A DNA stretch of 64,000 nt from Streptomyces broussonetiae (GTDB lineage: Bacteria; Actinomycetota; Actinomycetes; Streptomycetales; Streptomycetaceae): NCBI RefSeq assembly GCF_009796285.1, contig NZ_CP047020.1, positions 8,928,001 to 8,992,000 on the forward strand, read 5' to 3'. Every line of letters starts with the position of its first letter. The first letter of the stretch is position 1. Of the stretch, positions 1 to 8,430 are shown piece by piece. The notes under the pieces were generated by a model. It saw only the letters and a list, made by a program, of their open reading frames with translations, was not told the DNA's origin and did no database searches. Both the position numbers and the translations under genes were made by a program.

Positions 1-1
1 C

Positions 2-1771
2 TTCCTGTACCAGCTGATGGCCCGGGAACTGGGCACCAACAACCTCCCCGACTGCTCCAACATGTGCCACGAGGCCAGCGGACGCGCCCTCGAGGCTTCG
101 CTCGGCACCGGCAAGGGCACGGTCGACCTCAAGGACTGGCAGAGCACAGACGCCCTGTTCATCATGGGCGTGAACGCCGCCTCCAACGCGCCCCGGATGC
201 TCACCGCCCTCGCCGAGGCCTACCGGCGCGGCGCCCAGATCGTGCACGTCAACCCGCTGATCGAGGCGGCCGCCCGGCGCACGATCATCCCGCACGACTT
301 CGTGGACATGGCCACCGGCCACTCCACCCGCACCAGCACCCTGAATCTCCAGGTGCGCATCGGCGGGGACATGGCGCTGCTGCGCGGCATGGCGAAGGCC
401 GTGCTGGAACAGGCCAGGAGCGACCCCAAGGCCCTGGACCAGGAGTTCATCGAACGTCACACCATCGGCTTCGACGACTACCGGAAGGTGTGCGAGGCCA
501 CGCCCTGGCAGGAGATCGAGCGCCAGTCGGGCCTCGACCGCGCCGACATCCTCAAGGCCGCCCGCGTCTACCGCGACGCCGACCGCAGCATCGTCAGCTG
601 GTGCCTGGGCCTCAGCCAGCACGAGCACGGCGTCGACACCGTCCGCGAGATCGTCAACCTGCTTCTGCTGCGCGGCAATCTGGGCCGCGAGGGCGCCGGG
701 CCGTCACCGGTGCGCGGCCACAGCAACGTCCAGGGCAACCGCACCTGCGGCATCGACCACCGCCCGAGCGCCGAGTTCCTCGACCGGCTTGCCGCGGTGT
801 GCGGGATCGACCCGCCCCGCGAGCACGGCCTGGACACCGTCGGCACCGTCGCCGCCATGCGGCGCGGCGACGTCAAGGTCTTCGTCGGCATGGGCGGCAA
901 CTTCGCCCTCGCCGCCCCCGACACCCTGCTCACCTACGAGGCACTGCGCTCCTGCGACCTCACCGTCCAGGTGAGCACGAAGCTGAACCGCAGCCATGTC
1001 GTCCACGGCCGACAGGCCCTCATCCTGCCGTGCCTCGGCCGCACCGAGAAGGACCACCGGCGCAGCGGCATCCAGAGCACCTCGGTCGAGGACTCGATGA
1101 GCATGGTCCATCTGTCCGTCGGCATGAAACGCCCCGCCTCCCGGCACCTGCTCTCCGAGCCCGCCATCATCGCCGGCATGGCCCGCGCCGCCCTGCCGCA
1201 CAGCCCGACCCCGTGGCAGTGGTACGCCGAGGACTACGACCGCATCCGCGACACCATGGCCCAAGTCCTCGACGGATTCGAGGACTTCAACCGTCGGGTG
1301 CGGCTGCCGCTGGGCTTCCGCATCAAACAGCCCGCCCGCGAACTGGTCTTCCTGACGCCGTCCGGAAAGGCGGAGTTCTCCGCCGCCCCGCTGCCCGACG
1401 TCGTCCCCGCCCCGGGCACCCTGGCACTCGGCACCATGCGCTCCCACGACCAGTGGAACACGACCATCTACTCCGACAACGACCGCTACCGCGGCATCAA
1501 GAACCTGCGCACGCTGGTCTTCATGAACGAGGACGACATGCGCGAACGCGGCATCTGCGAGTTCGGCCCCGTGGACATCGTCAGCACGGCCAAGGACGGC
1601 ACCACCCGCTCCCTCGACGGCTTCCTCGCCGTCCCCTACGACATGCCCCGCGGCTGCGCGGCCGGCTACATGCCGGAGATGAACGTCCTCGTCGCCCTGT
1701 GCGACTTCAGCGAGCAGAGCGACCAGCCCCTCATGAAACACCTCCGGGTTACGATCGCCCCGAGCACTTGA
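2..1771 (+). CDS. FdhF/YdeP-family molybdopterin oxidoreductase, 5' truncated by window edge
   Basis: The reading frame is open from base 2, so the true start lies upstream; 589 residues remain of a family usually about 750-780 long. The fragment covers most of the molybdopterin-guanine-dinucleotide binding domains: an early stretch with NMCHEASG and GVNAASNAP, a middle block with STKLNRSHVV, and the C-terminal dinucleotide-binding domain with NEDDMRERGI. Family members resemble the catalytic subunit of formate dehydrogenase and are cytoplasmic, but most have no proven substrate. The N-terminal part that would show whether an Fe-S motif and Cys/SeCys ligand exist is outside the window. A flavoprotein gene follows after 30 bases in the same direction and could be cotranscribed. 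Family assignment is firm, substrate unknown. Confidence 0.9.
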   Translation, partial: FLYQLMARELGTNNLPDCSNMCHEASGRALEASLGTGKGTVDLKDWQSTDALFIMGVNAASNAPRMLTALAEAYRRGAQIVHVNPLIEAAARRTIIPHDFVDMATGHSTRTSTLNLQVRIGGDMALLRGMAKAVLEQARSDPKALDQEFIERHTIGFDDYRKVCEATPWQEIERQSGLDRADILKAARVYRDADRSIVSWCLGLSQHEHGVDTVREIVNLLLLRGNLGREGAGPSPVRGHSNVQGNRTCGIDHRPSAEFLDRLAAVCGIDPPREHGLDTVGTVAAMRRGDVKVFVGMGGNFALAAPDTLLTYEALRSCDLTVQVSTKLNRSHVVHGRQALILPCLGRTEKDHRRSGIQSTSVEDSMSMVHLSVGMKRPASRHLLSEPAIIAGMARAALPHSPTPWQWYAEDYDRIRDTMAQVLDGFEDFNRRVRLPLGFRIKQPARELVFLTPSGKAEFSAAPLPDVVPAPGTLALGTMRSHDQWNTTIYSDNDRYRGIKNLRTLVFMNEDDMRERGICEFGPVDIVSTAKDGTTRSLDGFLAVPYDMPRGCAAGYMPEMNVLVALCDFSEQSDQPLMKHLRVTIAPST

Positions 1772-1801
1772 ATCCGGCACGAGGCACCTCGGGGGCACGG
1801 C

Positions 1802-3226
1802 ATGACATCCGCGGTCGTGGTCGGCGCCGGGCCCAACGGGCTCGCCGCCGCGGCCTTTCTCGCCAGGGCGGGGCTCGAGGTGACGCTCCTGGAGGCGGCG
1901 GACGAGATCGGCGGCGGCACCCGCAGCCATGAGGCTCTCCTGCCCGGCCTGCTGCACGACCACTGCTCGGCCATCCACCCCACGGCTGTCGCCTCCCCGG
2001 CGCTGCGCGCCCTTGCCCTCGAACAGCACGGCCTGCGCTGGCGGTTGGCCGACATCGACTGCGTCCACCCGCTGGACGACGGCAGCGCCGGGGTCCTGAT
2101 GCGATCCGTCACGGACACCGCGCGTCACCTCGGACCCGACGGCACCCGCTATCGGGCCCTGTTCACCACTCCCGTACGGCACTGGGACACCCTGGCACCC
2201 GATGTGCTGGGCCCGCTGCTCCGCGTCCCCTCCCACCCCCTGCTGCTCGCCCGCTTCGGTCTGCCCACCACCCTGCCCGCCACCGTGCTCGCCCGCCTCT
2301 TCCGCACCCCGCAGGCACGGGCCCTGTGGGCCGGAGTCGCGGCACACGCCCTGCGCCCGCTGTCGCGCCCGTTCACCTCGGCCGTCGGACTCGGCATCCT
2401 CACCGCGGGCCACGCGGGCGGCTGGGCCGTGGCCGAGGGCGGTTCGCGGTCCATCGCCCGCGGCATGGAAAGCGTGCTGCGCGAGCACGCAGTAACCCTC
2501 CACACCGGCGTCCGCGTCACCGACCGCCGGCAGCTTCCGCCCGCCGACGTCACGCTCCTCGACCTCGACCCCGGTCAGGTCGTAGCCCTCTACGGCGACC
2601 GCATGCCGGCCCGGGCCCGCGCCGCCTACCAGCGCTTTCGCCGCGCCCCCGGCGTCTTCAAGCTCGACCTCGCCGTCCAGGGCGGTGTGCCCTGGACCAA
2701 CGAACACGCACGCCGGGCCTCCACCGTGCACCTCGGCGGCCCCATAGCCGAGGTGGCGCAGGCGGAACGGGACGTGGTGGCCGGACGCATGCCCGAGCGC
2801 CCGTTCGTCCTGGTCGGCCAGCAGTACCTCGCCGACCCCTCCCGCTCGGTCGGCGACATCCACCCCGTCTACACCTACGCCCACGTCCCGTACGGGTACG
2901 ACGCGGACGCGACCGAAGCGATATTCCGTCAGCTGGAGCGCTTCGCCCCTGGCGTCCGCGACCGTGTCGTGGCCCAACAGGCCACCTCTCCCTCCCGGTT
3001 CGCAGCCCTCAACCCCAACTTCGCGGGCGGGGACATCGTCACCGGAGCCAAGACGACTCGCCAACTTCTGCTCGGCCCCCGCCCGGCCCTCGACCCCTAT
3101 GCGACCGGTGTGCCCGGTGTGTTCCTGTGCTCGGCGGCCACCCCACCCTGCCCCGGCGCCCACGGCATCTGCGGAGCCGCAGCCGCGACGGCCGCCCTGC
3201 GCCACGTGAGGTCCCGGTCCAGGTGA
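1802..3226 (+). CDS. Phytoene-dehydrogenase-like NAD(P)/FAD-dependent oxidoreductase
   Basis: A 474-residue flavoprotein of the phytoene desaturase/amine oxidase superfamily. It opens with a dinucleotide-binding beta-alpha-beta unit (VVGAGPNGLAAAAFL, residues 5-19) followed by the acidic strand end LLEAADEIGGGTRS. The C-terminal FAD-contacting segment is ATPPCPGAHGICG. The usual length for this family is 470-530 residues. The actual reaction cannot be told from sequence: actinobacterial members of this clade often sit outside carotenoid clusters, and no carotenoid genes are near. It follows the molybdopterin oxidoreductase by 30 bases. ATG at 1802 is preceded by a GGGGGCACGG stretch, a weak ribosome binding site. 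Family confident, substrate unknown. Confidence 0.9.
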   Translation: MTSAVVVGAGPNGLAAAAFLARAGLEVTLLEAADEIGGGTRSHEALLPGLLHDHCSAIHPTAVASPALRALALEQHGLRWRLADIDCVHPLDDGSAGVLMRSVTDTARHLGPDGTRYRALFTTPVRHWDTLAPDVLGPLLRVPSHPLLLARFGLPTTLPATVLARLFRTPQARALWAGVAAHALRPLSRPFTSAVGLGILTAGHAGGWAVAEGGSRSIARGMESVLREHAVTLHTGVRVTDRRQLPPADVTLLDLDPGQVVALYGDRMPARARAAYQRFRRAPGVFKLDLAVQGGVPWTNEHARRASTVHLGGPIAEVAQAERDVVAGRMPERPFVLVGQQYLADPSRSVGDIHPVYTYAHVPYGYDADATEAIFRQLERFAPGVRDRVVAQQATSPSRFAALNPNFAGGDIVTGAKTTRQLLLGPRPALDPYATGVPGVFLCSAATPPCPGAHGICGAAAATAALRHVRSRSR

Positions 3227-3235
3227 CGGTCCGGC

Positions 3236-3836
3236 CGGTATCGCGCCGTGCGCTCGCTCCTCGAACAGGGCGTGGACGGCGTCATGCTGTCCGAACCCCT
3301 CGACGAGGGCTCGCTCGCGGTTGCGGCCGACGTCCTGGTGCCGGTCCTCGGCGCACCACCTGGTTCGGTGGGGCCCTGCGCCGTGACCGCGGACGGCGGC
3401 GCGGCCCTGGCGCGTGCGGCCACCGAACACCTGCTGGAGCTGGACCATACGACGGTGCATCACCTGCTCGGCCCCCAGTGGCGGTTCGTCGCCCGGGGCC
3501 GACCCGACGGGTGGCGTACGGCACTTGCGGAGCGCGGTGTCCCGCAGCAGCCGGCCGTCGAGAGTGGCTGGTCGGCCGCGTCCGGATACACGGCGGGCCG
3601 CGCGCTCCCCGAACAGCCCGAACTCACGGCGGTGTTCGCCGCCGGCGACATGGCGCCGGCCTGATCCACGCGCTCACCGAGGCCGGGCTGCGCGTGCCCG
3701 AGGACGTGAGCGTGGCCGGCTTCGCCGACGTCCGCCTCGCTGTCCGCATCGGTCCGCCGCTGACCACCGTGCGCCGGCCCTTCGACGCCGTGGCCCCGGT
3801 CGGTCCCGCGACCTCGCCCGGGCCCTCGCCGACTGA
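3236..3836 (+). pseudogene. LacI-family regulator relic (ligand-binding half only, two frameshifts)
   Basis: Starting at the RYRAVRSLLEQGVDGVMLSEP stretch (read from 3236) the sequence codes for the sugar-binding half of a LacI/GalR repressor. Frame 2 runs to the stop at 3664 (AVFAAGDMAPA). Homology then resumes at 3661 in another frame with LIHALTEAGLRVPEDVSVAGF, a signature of the family, and the last residues (RSRDLARALAD) are in a third frame ending at 3836. The helix-turn-helix domain is absent: the relic begins right after the upstream flavoprotein stop. It should not give a working repressor. Such regulators usually control sugar operons, which fits the glycosidase relic directly downstream. 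Confidence 0.8.
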
Positions 3837-3889
3837 CCGGCGCCCGCGCCGCGCAACGGCCGGCCGTCCCGCCGTCCGCCACGGCCTCC

Positions 3890-4068
3890 ACCGGTACGTC
3901 ACCCGACGGCCGACGCGTCCACATCGTCCGCAACTGGAGCTGGGATCCCGTCGGCGCCAAGGCGACGTCCTCGCGGTCGAGGACGTACCGGCTGGAACGA
4001 CGGTCGAACCCGGCCCATGGGACGTACGGGTGCTCGTAGCGGCGACCGGAGCCGAGCGGAACCCCTAG
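3890..4068 (+). pseudogene. GH42-type beta-galactosidase C-terminal relic
   Basis: Between the LacI relic and the convergent aldo/keto reductase lies about 180 bases reading SPDGRRVHIVRNWSWDP in one frame (from 3899) and, after a frameshift near 3960, DVLAVEDVPAGTTVEPGPWDVRVLV in a second frame, ending at 4068. This order (an R-V-H-x-V-x-NWSWDP strand, then a GPWDVRV end) matches the C-terminal beta domain of bacterial GH42 beta-galactosidases as I know them. The catalytic barrel is missing. With the LacI relic it looks like the worn remains of one galactoside operon. The assignment rests on motif recall and needs a profile search. Confidence 0.55.
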
Positions 4069-5090
4069 GACTCCCGGCCCGCCGAGGTGAGCGACATGTC
4101 CGCGTAGCGTTCGCCCGCCACCCGGTCGGCGATCGGCTCCAGCAGCGCCAGCTCCTGCGCGCTCAGCGTGATCCGGGTGGCCCCGGCGTTCTCGAGCAGC
4201 CGGCTGCGCTTGCGGGTTCCCGGGATCGGTACCACCGTCAGACCGTGCACCTGCGCCCGCTGCTGCACCCAGGCCAGGGCGATCTGCGCGGTGGTCGCCC
4301 CGTGGTCGGCCGCGATCTCGTGCACGGGCGCGAGGAGCGCCGCGTTCGCCTTGGCGTTGTCGCCGCTGAACCGGGGCATCAGCTGCCGGAAGTCACCGCC
4401 GGACAGGTCCTTGCCCGCGTCCGCGAAGGCGCCGGTCAAAAAGCCCCGGCCGAGCGGCGAGTACGGCACGAAGGCGACTCCCAGCTCGGCGGCAGCGCCC
4501 ACCACACTGCGCTCGACGTCCCGGCTGAACAGCGACCACTCCGTCTGTACGGCGGTGATCGGGTGCACGGCGTGCGCCTCGCGCAGCTCGTCACCGGTGA
4601 CCTCGCTGAGGCCCAGGTGCCTGACCTTGCCCTCCCGCACGAGTTCGGCCATGGTGCCGACCGACTCGGCCAGCGGGACGGCGAGGTCCCGGCGGTGCAT
4701 GTAGTACAGGTCGATGGCCTCGACACCCAGCCGGCGCAGGCTCGCCTCGGCGGCCTTCCTGATGTAGTCGGGGTCGTTGCGGATGGCTCGGTAGGACGGG
4801 TCGTCGGCACGGTATTCGATGCCGAACTTGGTGGCCACGGTGAGGGTGTCACGGTGCGCGGCGACGAACGGCGCGAGGAACTCCTCGTTGGCCCCGATGC
4901 CGTACACGTCGGCGGTGTCGATGAGGGTGACGCCCGCCTCGACGGCCGCCTCCAGGGTGTCACGGGCGGCGGCGTCATCGGTCTGGCCGTAGGCCGCGCT
5001 GATGCCCATGGCGCCGAAGCCCTGGACCCCGACGAGGGGTCCGCCGGTGCCCAGTTCGACCTTGCGTATCTGCTCGATGGTGCTGCCCAT
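4065..5090 (-). CDS. Aldo/keto reductase
   Basis: A 341-residue NADPH-dependent aldo/keto reductase with a TIM-barrel fold. The catalytic tetrad is visible: Asp and Tyr in DTADVYG, Lys in VATKFG and His in YYMHRRD. The C-terminal cofactor-binding segment is VVPIPGTRKRSRLLENAGA. Length and motifs are typical of the AKR11/12-like group that reduces aldehydes or ketones in the cytosol. ATG at 5090 was chosen because homology begins at VELGTGGPLVGVQGFGAMG; the frame stays open further upstream but there it overlaps the regulator gene. It lies 8 bases after the MerR gene stop, so the two form an operon and the MerR protein is the likely regulator. Natural substrate unknown. Confidence 0.93.
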   Translation of the reverse strand: MGSTIEQIRKVELGTGGPLVGVQGFGAMGISAAYGQTDDAAARDTLEAAVEAGVTLIDTADVYGIGANEEFLAPFVAAHRDTLTVATKFGIEYRADDPSYRAIRNDPDYIRKAAEASLRRLGVEAIDLYYMHRRDLAVPLAESVGTMAELVREGKVRHLGLSEVTGDELREAHAVHPITAVQTEWSLFSRDVERSVVGAAAELGVAFVPYSPLGRGFLTGAFADAGKDLSGGDFRQLMPRFSGDNAKANAALLAPVHEIAADHGATTAQIALAWVQQRAQVHGLTVVPIPGTRKRSRLLENAGATRITLSAQELALLEPIADRVAGERYADMSLTSAGRES

Positions 5091-5098
5091 GGTGGCGC

Positions 5099-5563
5099 TC
5101 AGGCTCCTTCCGACGCCCGCTGGGCGTCCCCGTAAGAGTCGATCTTGGCGTCGATGTAGGTGAGGGTGTCGTGCAACTCGGCGATGCGCGCGAGGACCTC
5201 GCCGCGGGTCCGCTCCAGCATCCGCCGCTGTTCCCCGTACGTCTGCGCTCCCTGCCGGACCAGGTGCGCGAAGCGCACCATGTCGGCGACCGGCATCCCC
5301 GTCAGCCGCAGCCTGGTCACACAGGAGAGCCACTCCAGGTCCCGGTCGTCGAAGCGGCGCTGGCCGGCGTGTGACCGATCCACCTGCCGCATCAGGCCGA
5401 TCTGTTCGTACCAGCGCAGCGTGTGCGCGCGGAGACCGGTGAACGCCGCGACCTCGCTGATCGTGTAGCGGCCCTGACCGTCCGGCCGAGGCCGCTCCGG
5501 TCCGGGGGAGGAACAGGAGTCCCCGCGCAGGGACTTCACCCGGGTGCTGTCGATCACCGTCAT
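5099..5563 (-). CDS. MerR-family transcriptional regulator of the aldo/keto reductase operon
   Basis: A 154-residue MerR regulator. After a polar 30-residue N-terminal tail it has the MerR winged helix (YTISEVAAFTGLRAHTLRWYEQIGL), the second wing region with RRFDDRDLEWL, and a dimerisation coiled coil toward the C-terminus (GEVLARIAELHDTLTYIDAKI). No metal-binding Cys cluster is present, so it is probably of the type that senses organic ligands. ATG 5563 was preferred to GTG 5572 because the GTG falls inside a good -10 hexamer. The adjacent aldo/keto reductase is its obvious target, as this MerR-reductase pairing is common in actinobacteria. Confidence 0.9.
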   Translation of the reverse strand: MTVIDSTRVKSLRGDSCSSPGPERPRPDGQGRYTISEVAAFTGLRAHTLRWYEQIGLMRQVDRSHAGQRRFDDRDLEWLSCVTRLRLTGMPVADMVRFAHLVRQGAQTYGEQRRMLERTRGEVLARIAELHDTLTYIDAKIDSYGDAQRASEGA

Positions 5564-5570
5564 GTGGATC

Positions 5571-5601
5571 ACGCTAGAGGGTTCAAGTGCGCTTTAAGCA
5601 A
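5571..5601 (-). promoter_or_regulatory. MerR-type promoter and operator
   Basis: Read on the minus strand: -35 TTGCTT (5601-5596), a 19-bp spacer and -10 TAGCGT (5576-5571). The spacer and -35 carry an imperfect dyad, TTCAAG-TGCG-CTTTAA at 5582-5597 on the plus strand. An over-long 19-bp spacer with a centred dyad is the hallmark of MerR-activated promoters. The start codon at 5563 lies about 8 bases past the -10, so the message would be leaderless or nearly so. Confidence 0.65.
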
Positions 5602-5633
5602 GTGCGTTCCGTGAACCGCCCCCTCGAAGCCGG

Positions 5634-5674
5634 GGGGTGGGGTGCGCCGCGCCGGCCCGGGCGCACCCCACCCC
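5634..5674. terminator. Perfect 15-bp stem hairpin, bidirectional terminator candidate
   Basis: Left arm 5634-5648 and right arm 5660-5674 are exact reverse complements (15 bp, GC-rich with one T per arm block) around an 11-base loop. It lies just downstream of the SDR stop (5681) and upstream of the MerR promoter on the same strand, so it would stop SDR transcription from running into the MerR operon. There is no U-tract, as is usual in Streptomyces. Confidence 0.75.
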
Positions 5675-5680
5675 ACCCGC

Positions 5681-6430
5681 TCAAGCCGCGTAGCCGCCGT
5701 CGACCGCCAGCTCCGCACCCGTCAGGTACACCGTGTCCGGTCCCGCGAGATAGGCGACCGCGGACGCCACCTCCTCGGCCCTGCCGAAGCGGCCCAGCGC
5801 GGTCATGGCAGCCTGGCCGGACGCGGAGGGACCGTCGGCGGGGTTCATTTCGGTGTCGATCGGGCCCGGATGGACGACGTTCGCGGTGATCCCTCGCGCG
5901 CCCAGCTCCCGGGCCAGCGCGTTCGTCAGCCCGACGACCGCCGATTTGGTCATGGTGTACAACGTGGCCCCGGGCCCCGGTACGCGCTGGGTGATGCAGC
6001 TGCCGATCGTGATGATCCGCCCGCCGGGCGCCATGAGCGCGGCAGCGGCCTGGGAGGTGAGGAACACCCCGCGGATGTTCACGGCGATGAGCCGGTCCAC
6101 GTCGGCGAGCGACAGGTCCTGCAGCGGCTGCATCACACCGAGGGCCGCGTTGTTCACCAGCACGTCCAGGCTTCCCAGCGTCCGCGCCGCATGATGTACC
6201 GCCTCCGTCGCCTCCTGTGCGTCCGCGGCGTCGGCCCGCAGGGCGACCGCCCGCCGTCCGAGGGCCTCGATGTCCCGTACCACCTCCGCCGCCGCTTCCT
6301 TGCCGTGCACATAGGTCACGGCCACGTCCGCGCCCTGCTGTGCCAGTCGTCGTGCCGTCGCCGCACCGATGCCGCGGCTGCCGCCGGTGACCAGTGCCTT
6401 CCTGCCGTTCAGAGGTGCTTGTGAAGTCAT
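5681..6430 (-). CDS. SDR-family NAD(P)-dependent oxidoreductase
   Basis: A 249-residue classical short-chain dehydrogenase. The cofactor-binding motif TGGSRGIG is at residues 15-22, NNA (VLVNNAALG) at about 93-95, the catalytic Ser in IGSCITQR, and the Tyr/Lys pair in YTMTK. The end DGGYAA is typical of the family, where the final residues complete the active site. Basic residues after the glycine motif favour NADP(H). ATG 6430 gives an N-terminus of normal length. It is a single-gene unit: the neighbour upstream ends at 6556, and a strong hairpin follows its stop. The substrate cannot be inferred; FabG-like carbonyl reduction is the default guess. Confidence 0.93.
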   Translation of the reverse strand: MTSQAPLNGRKALVTGGSRGIGAATARRLAQQGADVAVTYVHGKEAAAEVVRDIEALGRRAVALRADAADAQEATEAVHHAARTLGSLDVLVNNAALGVMQPLQDLSLADVDRLIAVNIRGVFLTSQAAAALMAPGGRIITIGSCITQRVPGPGATLYTMTKSAVVGLTNALARELGARGITANVVHPGPIDTEMNPADGPSASGQAAMTALGRFGRAEEVASAVAYLAGPDTVYLTGAELAVDGGYAA

Positions 6431-6555
6431 GTCCCCATCTCATCGGCGGGGCGTGAGGCACGCTGGCGGTGAACGGACCTCGACCTGCCGGGGAGGATGG
6501 GGTGCCGTCAGGCGAAGGGGGAGCCGGACGCGGACGGCACCCTGTCGGGAGACAA

Positions 6556-7124
6556 TCAGAAGAGGAAAGGGACCAGGCGCTTCGTCCGCCGCGATAGTCC
6601 GTGTACGCCGGGCCGAAGGCCGCCGTCAGCAGTCGCTCCTCCGCACTGATGCGCCAGAGATAGGACGCCGTGAGCAGCGCGGCCACGATCAGGGTCGCGG
6701 GCCGGCTGCCCAGGCCCAGCGAGTAGCCGGCCCACACCAGCAGGCTGCCGCAGTACCCGGGATGGCGTATCAGACGGTACGGGCCCTCCTGGACCACACG
6801 CTGATCGTCGACCGTGCGCAGCGTACGCGTGTAGTACTGGGCCAGGGTGTGCATGCCCCAGGCACGCAGTGTCAGCCCGCCGGCCAAGGCAGCGACGCCG
6901 AACCAGCGTACGGCTATGGGGAGTTGGCCGACCGACGTGCTGCCCAACACCGTATTGATCACGGCTGCGGCCACGTAGGAGACGATAAGCAGCCGGGTCG
7001 AACCCCGGTCCCGGTCGTCCGCCTGCCACGTAACGGCGGCCGAGTCCTCCCGACGGCGCAGCAGTATCTCGTACCCGATCCAGCACATGATGCCCAGCAC
7101 GGAGAACAGACTGGGGAGAGCCAT
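6556..7124 (-). pseudogene. Isoprenylcysteine carboxyl methyltransferase-like membrane protein with 3' frameshift
   Basis: From ATG 7124 the product reads as a small ICMT-type membrane methyltransferase: several hydrophobic segments in the first 75 residues, then the C-terminal hallmark EGPYRLIRHPGYCGSLLVW and AEERLL..FGPAYTDYR. Right after TDYR the frame loses its family end and runs on for over 300 codons antisense to the SDR. One base added near 6590 restores RRTKRLVPFLF and a stop at 6556, the expected C-terminus. So either the gene has a very late frameshift or there is a one-base error in the sequence. Only the last dozen residues are affected, and the S-adenosylmethionine site could still form. 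Confidence 0.75.
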
Positions 7125-7633
7125 CGCGCTCGCTCCTCACCTTCGGCGATGTCACGTTCCACGGTCGCCCGTTGCCTCTCTCGAAGCACGCACCCACGGG
7201 TGGAAATCGTCTCCACCCGATTCCTCCACCTCGGATCTCCACCCCACGGGCGACACCGCACAGCAGCGGGACGACGTGGGTGCGGCGATGTGCCGGAGGC
7301 CGGGCGTTGTCAGTGCCGGGACGTAGTGGTGCCGGGCATGTCCCGCTCCTGGTGCGGGGCCCGAATCCGCAGACGTTGGGAGCAGGTCCCCTGCAGTTCC
7401 GAACCACCCGTTGCGGGCGGCACTCGGCGCGGTGTACGCGGCCGTTGCCCACGTACGGCGAGGACTGTCCGGTGCTGTTGCGGGAAGTCTGGTCCGTATG
7501 CGAGAGCCGTTAGTCGGCCTATATGAAATAAGGGGGCGGAATCATTTCTTCACGGCGGCGACCGTTAGGGTCGGCGGGTGAGGGTACGTCACGGGAGACC
7601 GAATTCCTCGAATACCTGCTGAGGGATGTGTGC
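7125..7633. other. Intergenic region, about 500 bases, no gene seen
   Basis: The region separates the divergent ICMT-like gene and the 7634 gene. Open frames here lack codon bias and recognisable families. The last 120 bases hold the only AT-rich patch, TATATGAAATAAG near 7520, which is a plausible promoter area for the gene at 7634. Confidence 0.5.
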
Positions 7634-8089
7634 ATGACCGAGGGGGTGGATGCAGGGCAGGCCAACGGGGCGGAGGAGGCGGGCGTTGGTGCAGCGCCGA
7701 TCCTGTTCCGCGCCGAACTCTTCACCCTGACCGGAGATTCGGACAACAAGGATCCGGACACCGGCACTCACCTCACCGTGAAAACCGGTGACGAAAAGGC
7801 CCTGCCGGCCTCGATCAACAACGCGGACAGTTCAGGCATGGACATGACCACCTACGAGGACGACTCCCACCACATCGTGCCGCTGGCTGTCGAGGCGCCC
7901 GGTGCACGCAAGTCGGACTGCGACGGGTTCAAGGTCCGGATGTGGATCAAGACGAAGGGCAGCGACAACTGGCCCGTCGACGACGCCCGCGTCACGCTCT
8001 GCTTCAGCGACGGCACGACCCTCGTCGCCGAGAAGCTCGGCTTCAGCCTCAACGGAGACGGGGCCACCGCCGAGTTCGCCTCGCTGTAG
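7634..8089 (+). CDS. Uncharacterised acidic soluble protein
   Basis: A 151-residue protein I do not recognise. It is acidic (many Asp/Glu, few Arg), has no signal peptide or membrane segment, and alternates short hydrophobic and polar stretches (FRAELFTLTGDSDNKD, KVRMWIKTKG, ARVTLCFSDGTTLVAEKLGFSLNGDG), which suggests an all-beta fold. Two Cys are present, one in KSDCDGF and one in TLCFSDG. ATG 7634 was chosen because GAGGG lies 8 bases upstream; an in-frame GTG two codons earlier is an alternative. Codon usage is typical of the chromosome, so it is probably real. Function unknown. Confidence 0.7.
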   Translation: MTEGVDAGQANGAEEAGVGAAPILFRAELFTLTGDSDNKDPDTGTHLTVKTGDEKALPASINNADSSGMDMTTYEDDSHHIVPLAVEAPGARKSDCDGFKVRMWIKTKGSDNWPVDDARVTLCFSDGTTLVAEKLGFSLNGDGATAEFASL

Positions 8090-8223
8090 CGCGTACCGCG
8101 GGGACGTCCGCACAAAAGCAGCCGGCGGCGGTCTCTGGGGGAGCGGGCCGCCGCCGGCACACCGCTCGGGCGGAACCACCGATCTGCCTGTGGCACGACG
8201 TGGGGCGGGGACATGATGGTTCC

Positions 8224-8430
8224 ATGGGGTTGTCGACAGTGTTTGCGCATTTGTCCGGTGTGGAGCACCCGGTCGCGCCGGCGCCGATGGGCGGCTGGGC
8301 CGGTGGCGCGCTCGCCGGCGCGGTCTCGCGCGGAGGCGGGCTCGGACTGGTGGGGGGCGGGACCGGCGATCTGGCCGGCTCCGACGCGAGCTGCCGCTCG
8401 TGACCGCCGAAGGTGCCGGAAGACGACCAG
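8224..8430 (+). pseudogene. Nitronate monooxygenase N-terminal relic
   Basis: ATG 8224 starts a good match to the N-terminus of nitronate monooxygenases: FAHLSGVEHPVAPAPMGGWAG, then GGGLGLVGGGTGD, which carry the FMN phosphate loop. The frame breaks just after GTGD; RRELPLVTAEG continues the family pattern in a different frame near 8377-8412, and homology then stops. Only about 60 of the usual 320-350 residues remain, without the catalytic His. A non-functional remnant. Confidence 0.7.

Noticed and set aside
704..3463. A 919-codon minus-strand open frame
   Set aside because: It lies antisense to two clear enzyme genes, is Gly/Arg/Ala-rich and has no motif; it is the usual GC-rich shadow frame.
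2326..4068. A long plus-strand frame running from the flavoprotein into the LacI region
   Set aside because: Its first two thirds are a shadow of the flavoprotein; only the last part matches LacI and GH42 relics and is listed as such.
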